Source of the DNA: Terebella lapidaria
Lineage: Eukaryota; Annelida; Polychaeta; Terebellida; Terebellidae
Assembly (NCBI GenBank): GCA_949152475.1
Contig: OX424570.1
Location: 9,660,181-9,724,180, forward strand
DNA length: 64,000 nt
Reading direction: 5' to 3'
A program made the position numbers and the translations under genes. Under the pieces are notes generated by a model, which ran no database searches, was not told where the DNA came from, and saw nothing but the letters and a program-made list of their open reading frames with translations. This document shows, piece after piece, positions 46,586 to 57,680 of the stretch (positions are counted from its first letter, which is position 1; each line of letters starts with the position of its first letter).

Positions 46586-46822
46586 TCATATCTTTGACGC
46601 ATTCTTTGCCTTAGAATAACAATCGGCGCTCGTTTTAGATACACTTGACACAGGCAAAACACCGAGTCTACTGAATTTATTGCCATATGATGTAAACCAA
46701 ATAAGTAAACCCGTACTACCCGTATAGCACGACTTCAAAGCTACAACATTATCAGCACCATATCTTATGTTTTCTGCATAAAGATGTTGATCCTTTCTCA
46801 TCCGAACAATATTCTGAATCAC
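46586..46822 (-). repeat. Fragment of the unclassified repeat also at 29930-30190
   Basis: A 78-codon open frame includes NKFSRLGVLPVSSVSKTS, matched on the plus strand near 30060. Upstream both share a FYAEN/LYAEN phrase. The family is not recognised. Confidence 0.4.
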
Positions 46823-47588
46823 TCTTTTATTCGTTTATTCTTTAAATTTTAAACTTCACCAGAGCGTTTCATATGAAATGACTATTTTTAAAACGCCTGT
46901 TCTCAAAACTTCGAGTGGTGAACCAATGGAAGTAAGTGGCACATGAGATTTAGTGGGTTTCTGGATGTTTGTGGCCATGATAGCGAATTGAAAATACAAC
47001 TCACATATAACAGCTACTATTTGAATCATACACCAATTCTATGATGAATATGCAGCACAAGATTCGTAATTATTGACGGGTGCCACATGTGGGGAAGGAA
47101 ATGCTCATTCTTTTCCAAACACCTGATTTCACCTCCCTATGGCCATATGTGTGTGTCGGGGTGGGATGGGGGTGTAGAGGGGCTTCATACATAGGTGCAA
47201 TGGATGACAGATGATACACAAACAACATTTGAGGACACATAAACACACAAAAGTCTGCAAAGGTCGAGCTAGTTTATTTCGAAATAATTGGCCACCAGCT
47301 AATGTGATGCATGTATGCACAGTAAGCTACTGAAGGCTATTATATATGTTAGGTAAATCAGCAATATGTATGTACTGGTCAAATGTAAGCACATGTATCA
47401 ATTGTTACGTAATCACAATAGCAACATGTTCATGACGAAAATATAATTGACGGGCATGTGAAGAAAATATAAAAGAAAAGCACTCAATAAAATATGGTTA
47501 CAACCAGGTGGAATGCAAATCATGGTATTTGAGATTATTTATCAACTGATTCTTGACAATGGTAGATGTCTCCGAAGAACGAAAACAA
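46823..47588. other. No gene seen
   Basis: 3' flank of receptor B2. About 47075-47120 (GACGGGTGCCACATG) resembles a piece at about 59965-60010, another dispersed repeat fragment. Confidence 0.4.
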
Positions 47589-50500
47589 TCAAAGCACATT
47601 CTTCATGGACAGTGCATAGATTTGCCCAGTAGGGGCTTCCACGTGTGCTACGTCAGGTCTGGCAGCTTTCCCGGCCACTTTCAGTTTCGGTTTAGCCGTC
47701 TTGATTTTCGGCTTTTTGCTGGGACCAGCGAAGTTTTTCTTGGATGTGTTTGGTACAGTGTAGAATGCTTTGACATCATCCTGTGTGGTATGGTCAGTAT
47801 TTGGTTGGTCAGCTTGAGCTTCAGCTAAAAAAGAACACACAATACACTACCGGGTGATTCAAGAGTTTGAGCAAAATCTCTCTACAAGATACGAATGTAC
47901 CACGTATTGCATATATGTGACAACTATATGTTACTTTTGTGTTACCCAACTTTAACAATTCTTCAAGAGTAATAAATGAGCACAAATTTATTCCTCACCT
48001 TTCCAGAAAGCTCCTTGGAAGAGTCTGCTGACTCGGTTCTTGTGTTCAGTAGCTCGGAAGGGACCTGGAAAGAACTTGTCGTTCGGTTCTACCAGGTCAT
48101 CCTTACTCTGGTACTGAGGGTTGTCCACAACAGAGGAGTATCCAGACTCAGGGGTGTCCTCAGGAGGGTCGGACGTACAGAGAACCGGGTCATCAAAGGG
48201 GTTGGATGATGGGGTCTCAGTTGCGGACTTTCCAGCTTTCCTCTTTCTGTGGGAAATGTTAACCATTGTGAATTTGGAACAGTTATACATTGAAATCTAT
48301 CTTGTATATATGTTAATTAGATTTCATTTATTGATTTGTACAGCACTCGTTATTATTTTAAAAGAAAAATTCAGTGGCGCTCCACATCTGATTTCAGTCA
48401 GAGATAACATGGGTAATATATAATAAGACCTGTTGCCTCAATCTGACAAACTCATGATGATGATAAGATTCATTTAGACTATGTTTTTCAACTTCTGTTA
48501 CCTGAATACTATGACCACGATAATGATGACCATCACAATCACCACAGCAGCCGCAACTGAAGCAGCTACAGCTAATAAAACGGAATTCCACAAAAAATAA
48601 ATTCAATTTCTCCAATACAACCCCATTACACAACACTTAGATGTTTAAGATCGAGTATGTATAGTGAACTGGTATGCTGTTATTGTAGTTTATACATTAG
48701 TTATATGTGGTCTCATACGTACTCACCAACCATCGGGAAGGACCCCTCATCAGTATGCATCCCTGAATTTTTATCCCTGGTAGTGTTTTGTCTGGGCTTG
48801 TGCGTGATCTCGGCAGTTGTTGTGCTCCATGAATCATCAGCTTGCATTCTTGTCGATGTGGTCTCAGTTTGTGTCGCGCCATTTTTTGTTCTCACAGGTG
48901 TACTCTGTGTTGTTGTTGTTTCTATTGATGATGTGATTGTTGTTGTGATTGAAGTATTTGCTATGGTTTGTTCACTTATCCTTGTTGTGGTTCCTGCCTC
49001 TCCTGGATAGCTATCGTCCTCTGAAAGAGCAAACTAATATAACAAGCCATGTTCGTAGTGATTTCCTTGTGAGCACTTCACAGGATGCAGATTGGTTGTT
49101 CTAAGAAAACGACTATCACCGACTTCAGTTTCCACAGCAAACGGGTTTTTACAGTGGCTGATTTATGCCATAATGAGTATTCACTCTACACTATAAAATA
49201 CGTGAATAGTTTTCGTGACGAATTTAATTGTAGGGACCAAAATTTTTTCTCGGCAGTGAAAACATTATCGCCGCGACCAAAACATTCTCGTTGCTTCGAA
49301 AATAATTGTTGTCGCAACTAAAACATTCTCGCCGCAGCGAAAATTGTTGTTGCCGCGACCGATACATTTCTCGCTGCAGCGAAAATCGTTGTTGCCGCGA
49401 CCGATACATTTCTAGTGCAGCGAGAATAATTACCACCGCGGCGACGATTGCACTCAGCTCTGAATATTTGCCGCAGCGATGATTGCAATAATAAATAATT
49501 TTTTCTCTTTGAGGTGTTATTCTAACAAGCATGGCCATTCTAGCCGCGGCGACAATCGTTTTCGCTGCAGCAAGAATGTTTTGATTGCGGCTATAAGTAT
49601 TTAAATCACGGCGAGAACAATTACGCTGCAGCGAAAATGATTTTAGTCGCGACAATAATGTTTTTGCCCAAACAAAAAGTATCAAATTCGTGGCGATAAT
49701 ATTTCCGCTGCAACGAAAACGATTCAAACTATTCCAGTCATCACATTCAAATTCGCAACGGAAACTGTTCAGGAAAAACGCATTATGGCATGAATCAGCC
49801 ACTGTAGGTTTTGGTGTATTTGGCATACTGTTTTACCTGCATTATCGTCATTCATTTAGTTACATGTGTATACTATTTGGAACCTCCTATAAACCATGTG
49901 TATTCCAACGATAATATTTAGGGATTGGGTATTTCGCAAACACCTGAGCTGTTCTCAGCACGGGACGATCAGGCACCAATTGACCACTCCACGTATTTTT
50001 TTTTGTATAAACTTTATTCAATGATTCCCAAACAAGCAATAGCTTATGTGAATGGGTCTCAACATTTTTATAGTGTGGAGTGAGTATTTTTATAACAATG
50101 CATCATAACGAATATTTCCATAACAATTCCGCAACAGCATAACGCAATTCCAGTGTCCTTTGCACTTGTAAAGTTAAGAAACAGAATAGAAGAAGGTTCC
50201 TCATATTTGTTTGAATGATTCATCTCAGATTCAGAATTGATTCTTGAAACATGCCAATATGAAATATGCTACAATATGTGTGTCCTTACGATATTGGCAC
50301 AGCAAATAGTGCAATCTCTGAGTTGAAGTAGCACTAATCCACTTGAATCGATTGCTGGTATCTAGACTGATCATCATGCGATCTCTGCGCTCATGAGACG
50401 CGGCATCAGATGTCCACATCCCCGGATCCCAAGCAAAGTGGCTCACTGGTGAACCTGTGTAATATGGAAAGTTCTGCCAAGAGTGCAACAATACAACATA

Positions 50501-52471
50501 GTATAACCCAAAACAGTAATACTAGTACAACAATTGTCTTCCTGTTTCCATCAACTTTTTTTTCAACAGATACTTGTGGTGGAAATAATACACTAGACGG
50601 ATCTAACAAATCCACTCTAAAAATCACAATGATTTTCAGTGTAGTGAAATATCATGAAAAAACACATACCATTTTCCCAACTCCATGGGTACCTAACAAT
50701 CCCAATCCACACCTGTCGGTTGTATCTTGTTATGACTCCTCTCCTGAAAGTTATATTGTTGATGTGTGTATAAGCCAGATCTCCACCGAGCTGAGTGTTG
50801 CAGAAGGTTTGAGCGTCATACCAGTCACCTCTCCCAGGTTTGTGGGTATATACGTAATAACACATGTCAAGAAAGAGGAATCCAGTGTAACTGCCGATGG
50901 TGCAAGTATTATCTGTTGAGGGATTACAAAGTAAAAAAGCTGCAGAATATCCAACCATGTCACATGAAATACTTCTGAAAAAAACTCAAACATGACACTT
51001 CTTACCTGGTTGTATATATTGACAAAGTGCAGAGATGTTACCCCTTGTTTCATCACAGTTGTCTGCATAAATATTCTCATCTACATTCATCGAGCCACAA
51101 AATTGTCTAATCTCCTGGTCTGTTCTCAGTTGAGGACCTGTTTGGAGAACAACATGTGGTTCATAATGCTAAAGGCTTGCCCCTCCAATATTTGAGTATG
51201 TAGTTAAAACCTACCAGACAGGGATGTTCCATCAATCATTCTCCATGTTCCAATCTCACTCCTCCTGCCACCAATCCACACCCCGTGTGTATATGGATCA
51301 CCATTCAACACAGGGATAGTCCCCAACACAGCCTCCACCTGAGACTGTACGACCGAGTCTTGGATTGATGCAAGGGCGGCATTCTCTCCTATACATGCCT
51401 CTCTACTCTGATGCCAGGTTATACCTTCTCTATTGCTCGTGCCATACACAACCAGACAGAATCCAGTAGAATTACACCATCTGTTAGCTGTGTACAACGC
51501 CTTCATTCCAGCAAAGTGAAAAGCTGCTGAAAGACGACACAAAACAAGAGTCGTTTTGAACGATGAGGCGGAAGTCTCTATTCATGAACTTAATGGAGAG
51601 CAATTTTCGGTTTTATGACATTCAACATGAACTTCTTGAGTTTGAATGTTCAGCATGATGTACATTTTCGAATGTTAGGAGGTTTCATGATTGACCAGCG
51701 TGGTTGAGGAATCAGTCGGCCATTGATGGAAGTTGAAAGTGAAACAGGTAAGGAAACCCTGAAAAATTGTATGTCTTGAAGATATTGTGAAGAAGTGCAT
51801 CTGTTTCTCTGTGTACAAGAGGCCTTGCAACCTCTCTCGCTCTGCATCCCAATGCCAAAATATTGTATGAATGAGCCAACAGTGGCATGGAACCTAAGAT
51901 TTTCTCCGGCAGTGAATAGCAATAGTTTGTATTTTTGGTGGCCTACGATACCTAATGTCCCATGTTAACAAATCATTGAGTTCTGACCCATCTCATGCTG
52001 TTACACCGAACTGCCCGATTGTGTCTTTTTCATCAATGATCATTCAAGATAACCGGAAACTCCCTAGCCCCTCCGTCCCGATGAAAGAATCATTTGATAC
52101 ATGATACATTTGATACATGATACATTGATTATCATCTATGCTCAAGATACATACACTATATACCTCCCTAGACCAACGGAATTTACGAATAATTCCCAGG
52201 AATGATTGAAGCATTCCCCGGCACCCCAGACCCAATACCTCGGATCCAATTTTCTCTATTTCCCGGATCTACCCCTGTAATTATGCTAAGCACTGATGTT
52301 TTTTCAGAAAATCTCACAGAACAATTGCAGATGGCAACGATATAACTCTAGTTTAATAGGCTACATGACCACTATGATGACATAATAGAGTAGACAGTTC
52401 ACATTGAAAAAACATTCACCGAGGTACTCACCGAGAATAGATTGATAGAGGACTACATTCTTCAACTCCAT
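47589..52471 (-). CDS. Dual-CTLD transmembrane receptor, tail type B (copy B2), intact, 578 aa
   Basis: Nine exons join in frame (1737 nt): 52432-52471 signal (MELKNVVLYQSILG), 51215-51523 and 51006-51137 CTLD1, 50670-50912 and 50290-50454 CTLD2, 48727-49020 long Thr-rich mucin-like stalk (aa about 297-394), 48502-48571 TM (395-417), 47999-48246 and 47589-47824 tail (418-578). CTLD1's first exon has a NAGNAG acceptor, so one residue may be optional. The tail has SNPFDDP (an EH-domain NPF type), DNPQYQS, FYTVP and the end APTGQIYALSMKNVL, closely matching B1. The conserved CTLD tryptophans and cysteines are present. The stalk intron holds a 653-bp MITE. Function as a cell-surface recognition receptor is inferred from architecture. 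Confidence 0.86.
49152..49804. mobile_element. 653-bp TA-flanked MITE with CG-rich internal repeats
   Basis: The ends are inverted repeats CAGTGGCTGATT(T/C)ATGCC, each bordered by TA (49150-49151 and 49805-49806), as in mariner-like MITEs. The interior repeats a motif like GCCGCAGCGAAAAT in both orientations, much richer in CpG than the surrounding intron of receptor B2. The long minus-strand frame across it (49224-49826) follows from this repetition and is not a gene. Confidence 0.72.
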
Positions 52472-53409
52472 TGTTAAAACACATCAACTGTACGTCTCTG
52501 GCTACAACTGTTTGCAATGTTGTGGATACTTCACTCCATATTATATACACTCCATCTAATATACAAACAAAGACCTCTAAGAATATATGTTGAATACCTT
52601 GACGGTGGCCCTATTTATTTTTAAACTAACCTGAAAGTATTCTCTGTCTGATGCTGGTGATATGTGGTGGTATGAGCGCTGGTGCAGTAAGTACACCAGT
52701 GATAAAATACTTTTAATTTTTAACCTGTTATAATTTTTAACCTGTTACCTAAACATGTTTTGAATAAAAAACATGACTAATGTTGACATAGTACATATAA
52801 ATCACGACAGGAGGGCAGGCGTCATAATGCATTGCTGTAATTTATTTCAACATAAACCAGACAGTGTAATTGTTTCCAAATAGTTAAAATGTGTACGTTG
52901 TTAAAATGTCCAGATGAGACGTATATTGTCATGAAATGCCACGAAATCAGCTAGATCTAAGAAGAGTATCAGCAATATTATTGGGAATAACACAAAAAAG
53001 CTGTATATTCAAAAGCAAGTAACTATGACCAAAGAGCAAGAAATATACAACATTATGAAGTTTTTATCATCCGTCCTGTAGTAGCATTGATGTAGGCATG
53101 CCCGACATATTTTTGGTTATCATTTCACAGTAACTACATGTATGATTCAATCATTTCAGGCACAAAAACAAAATCATAAATCTACTCACTTTGGAAACTC
53201 TTGCTGTATGACATTTTTGAAAGTATATAACAATAGTTGTTCAGAAATATATGTGTGAAAATTCCAGTGATACATATCTTCATGAACACATCAAAAGTAA
53301 CAAAATTCAATGAATAAGCATTGTTGTTATGATAAGGTCATTGTCCCAAATTCAGCCATTGTACAGCAACATAATGTCATCTGGAATATTCTATATCTAG
53401 AGTCGTCAA
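52472..53409. other. Intergenic between receptor B2 and the Ig-like receptor
   Basis: AT-rich and without ORFs of note. It should contain the B2 promoter and the 3' end of the next gene. No block shared with the other receptor upstream regions was found here. Confidence 0.45.
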
Positions 53410-56400
53410 TTACTCAGGTGTTGTACCCTTCGTCTCCTCGGCAGATTTAGTGGTGATGTACTCGCTGTCAGGTTCGTTCTGTGCTATCCGTCTCAGCCGG
53501 CCATTGACGTACTCCGAGTCCCTCTGTGCAAATCTTTGCACGTCAGTGATCAAGTATATATCCCGTATCATGCTGGATGCATGACGCATTGAAGTCTCCC
53601 CACGCTTGTCACCCCCATCATGTGTGATATATTCATCAGGCTTCTCTGCTATCGGCGCTTTGATTTCTATCCTGGGCACGGCTGCCCGTCTAGCCCTGCG
53701 GATGCATGCTCTGGGGGTGGATGGTGATGATTGAAGAAGTGGGGACGTTTTCCCAGGTCGCGTAGCATGGCTGATAGTGTGCTGGTTTGCATGTATGTTG
53801 AAACGTGACACTTTCGGGCTACTCGATTCCTTCGGCGTCTAGTAATAGAAAGTTCTAATATAAATATATTTATATTTTGAATGTAAATAAATTGACAAGC
53901 TGTGATCTGATTTCGAGAGGTTTTGATTGACAACCTGTGATCTGATTTCGAGAGGTTTTGAATTGATGCTTCTTTCAAACAGGGTAAGGCAAACAAGGTT
54001 TACAAAGCCAAGGTCTCCGAGGTTCATGCAAAGATTTTTATATCAATATGCGAATATATTTCAGTTCATATTATTTGCCCTGATTTCAAGCATATGCCTA
54101 CAATTAGTCCAGGCACATGCCTTGTAGTGTATACTCACTAAGTATCCAGCCTGGTCGTTTAAGGCCACAGCGATCTGCTCCGGGGAGACCTCCATGGAGG
54201 CCATGATCTCCAGATATATTGTGTCATCTCTGTCCTGAGTCCCATTCTGGGGTGGATTGGGCAGGGTGTCACGTGATGATGATGGCAACGGTGGCTGTGT
54301 CTCTTCCGGGCTACTCTTTTTGAATTTTGGGCCACATTTCTCGGGGAGCTTGCAGACTTTTGGTTCCATTTCGTAGATGGATACATTGTCTGTCCGTTCT
54401 CGAAATTTCCGTCGTTTTCTAATTTAATTTTGAAGAGAACAAATGTATCCCTTGACCTAATGATTATGATTGTATGATAGTTGTGTACCATTTACATGAG
54501 ATGATGCCAATGCTACTCACGTGATTACACAGACCAAGATATTCACAACGCCTATGAGGAACACGATAGTACCGACTGTTGCCAAAGCAACCACCAGCGA
54601 GTTTCCACCTGCACGTGGTAGTATCAAATACACTAGATGCGATGATACCAGAGAAAAATTTTTTACTGCACAAGGGACTAGCTTATGATGTGCATAGACA
54701 AGGCTGTTTTATTTTATTAATATATCATAAAAAGTCCTTAGTTATTCATTGGTAGTGTCCACGGTTATTAGTGGTACTACCCATTTTCACTAGGCCTTTT
54801 CTTCGATTCACGTGGGGCAGGCGTTCTTGACATGCCTTAACAAAATGAGGGTTAAAAAATAGCATATATATGTTCACAACCATAAAAAAGATTCGAAAAT
54901 GACAAAATGCTAACGAAAAATTATCAGTGTATAATACCAATTGTTTTAGTTATACCTATTTCTTGAGTAGTCGTGTTGCTATATTGGCTTATCTCACTAG
55001 CTGGCATCGGTGTCAGCAGGTCTGCGTTTAGGTCACAGGAGTTGAAATATACTCTTGTATACTGTCATGTTTACTGTAATGTTTACTGTAATGTTCAGTT
55101 TAAATTCCACCCCAGCTATAATCAATAACCACTGGATCCTCCCCTCACCTGACACTTCTTGAGACCACTCAACCATTCCTTGAGAGGCGAGCTTCTGACT
55201 AGCCCCTTGTTCCAAGGCCGAACAGGCATACTCCGCACTACAGTCCTCTTTGTACACTGGGGACACCTTCAGCTCCGAACCCTCTACTGTGTGATGCTCT
55301 ACCGTGATATCTGTCAGGTTAACGCCCGATCTGTATTGATTGTCAAATAAAAATGATTGTTGTTAGTGGATATTATGATGAATTATTCCATGCAGTGAAG
55401 GCTAGTAGGCTTGTGTGGGTACTTGTTTGATGGTATTTTGTTCACAGTTCACCCCATATACTAGATGATGACCACCAGAGCATGAAATTTGTAATAATGT
55501 AGCAGTTGTAGCACTGTCAGGCTCGAAGAGTAATTTTCGAGAAACTACAAGAGTGTTGTGAGCCTCCGTTTGCACCAATGTTTACATTGATGATGTCTTT
55601 GGATTTCCGCCTGAAAAGGCCTTTTATAAATCATTTGTGTTTTGCCACAGAATGCGTATTGCTGTTGTGAAGATTACCTGAACCAGGAGTACTGAATTGG
55701 CAGCCTATCCTGGGCCGGGAGAGATGTAGAATTGGAACGACAGGTCAATCTTAGATTTTGGTGTGTGACTCCCAGGTCAAGAGTGATTTCAGGAGTCGTT
55801 GGTTGTTCTACAATACAGAATCCTCAGGTGTTCAAGACTATATCGAGACGAGTGATATGTATTCTGATTGCTATAAAACTAAATTTATCTCGCAGTATCA
55901 TATATGAAGACGACAAATCTGACATGAGAATCGCTTACATATGCCGCTTACAACATTATGATATTTTACAGTTATGTTATTTGCTAAATTTATCATCATG
56001 TCACCATCTCACAGCTCTCCACTAACTATAGATGAAAAGCCGAATGGCGTCCGAAGTGATGTTGCTAGACGAACAACATCTAAACTCTACTCTGGTCTCG
56101 TCATCTTTCACGTCCTTCAACGTCAATGTCGCCATTTTGGTTTGGGGATCAAACGTGCAATTCTCCAAGCTGATACCATATTCTGTTGTCATCTTGCAGT
56201 CCCCATGCCCTGTGGTGTCTACCATTGTGGCAAGGAGATGTGGCTCTCCAGCAATCCCGAGACTTGCATTTTCAAGATCGAACACGTAAAATCGTAGAAT
56301 GCCTGTGACGTCACTTCGAAGAGTCCACGTGAGTTGCACGAGAGTAGTGTTTGACACTCTATGCAATCGAACTGAACCTGCATGTGTGTTCAACAGTTGT

Positions 56401-56738
56401 ATGATCGGTATAATATGGATTTCTTCGAAAATCATGATTCCAACATATTAAGTAATGAGACTTAATTTGAATCACACAATGATTATAACACAAATATTAA
56501 TATTAAATGTTGATGTTATCATTTCGGAATAGGAATATATTTTTACACTATATACTTGTAGCTGAGAGTGAAGAAAAATTCGTAGTAATATTTGTTAAAT
56601 TAATTATTAAATTGATTTGATTTTAAAATATACATCGTAAAAATATACATCGTACGAATATATGAATGTTTGTACCATACCTATTAACAGTACCAACTCG
56701 CTCACAACCAGTAAATCAAATAGTGCCCTTTTATCCAT
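53410..56738 (-). CDS. Ig-like transmembrane receptor with multi-tyrosine tail, intact, 477 aa
   Basis: Seven exons join in frame (1434 nt): 56681-56738 signal (starts MDKRALFDLLVVSELVLL), 56027-56377 Ig-like domain (aa 20-136; LTW, paired Cys, TLTLKDVKDDETRVEFRCC like an Ig F-strand), 55149-55310 short Cys-containing domain, 54956-55021 stalk, 54521-54608 TM (uncharged), 54139-54418 and 53410-53838 tail (242-477). The tail has a Pro-rich stretch, TIYLEI at about 308-313 (fits the ITSM pattern TxYxxV/I), then DEYIT, DIYLI, SEYVN and SEYIT. The exon 3 acceptor was chosen at 55310 because it keeps phase; a stronger-looking AG 21 bp upstream does not. The fold assignment is tentative, but the receptor architecture is clear. 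Confidence 0.75.
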
Positions 56739-57680
56739 GGTGCCCTGGCAGCCTGGTTGCTTCATGTGGAACATTGACATGTTCCAAGCATGGTGAACAG
56801 GACCATGCACATATATGTATCCACTAATGTACCAATCATTCCAACGACTTATATTAGAATTAAGCCTAAAACTGTTGTGCCCTGTATAGTCCTAAAGACA
56901 TGAAACTTGCACTCCTTGTATGCACACGAATCGCGCCTCATGGCAGCCTTCCATATATGTTGTGTTTGTCCAGTAATTATATGTCATTTCTTCTCCTACA
57001 ACGCTGCAATATGTTAAACTGTTTACTGCGCTGTCACCAAGCTATTTTGTGTGACCTTGATGACACAACTGACTTATGAGGGAAGTAAATACCATATATG
57101 TTTGTCTTGTGTTTTGTAAGCAATATAACTTGGCGAAATATGGACACAGTGATATTATAATTGTGCTGTAGTTTATTTTTGGTACTCTTGTATATACATG
57201 CACATATTCATCATATACTGTATCCTCTAAATATCCATCTATAATCACATATTTTATTCTCCATTGCTCTCGACTCGTTTTCGCTTTCTTCAAGTAGTCA
57301 CTTTTCAAAACTAAATTATCAGATGGATTGGTAAACTTAATTACCAACTCATTTTAAATTACTATGAAATCGAATGGATTTATCAATGATAATATATAGT
57401 AATTGTTAATATTATATCATACTGACACCAGCAACACAAGACTATCATAAACCGCTGTAGCAATGTGACGTGTTTTAGCAAACAAGTAGTGGCACCACAG
57501 TTATAACACAAATGTGCTTATTCGTGTGGTCGCCGAACTTTAGTTATTGGCGTAGCTTTCAAGCTTATGACCTTTTATGTCGGCGTCGGCCCCCGCTGTT
57601 GACACAAGTCATTTGTGAGCTTATATAGATGCTTTCAAGAATTTATATGGACGTCATCACAATCTGGTTGATAAGTAGAC
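56560..57680. repeat. Tandem duplication unit 1 (signal exon and upstream of the Ig-like receptor)
   Basis: This block matches about 58620-59940 at a spacing near 2.1 kb, including the signal exon region, the phrase GGTGCCCTGGCAGCCTG, and upstream DNA to GGCGTCGGCCCCCGCTGTTGA. Here it carries the real first exon of the 53410-56738 gene. Confidence 0.75.

Noticed and set aside
47589-48246. ITIM in type B tails
   Set aside because: The tyrosines (IYAxS, GYSxV, NPQY, FYTVP) lack the required L/V/I at +3 with a hydrophobic or Ser at -2.
49224-49826. 200-codon minus-strand ORF
   Set aside because: It spans a MITE whose repeated motif keeps the frame open, and reading runs through both TIRs.
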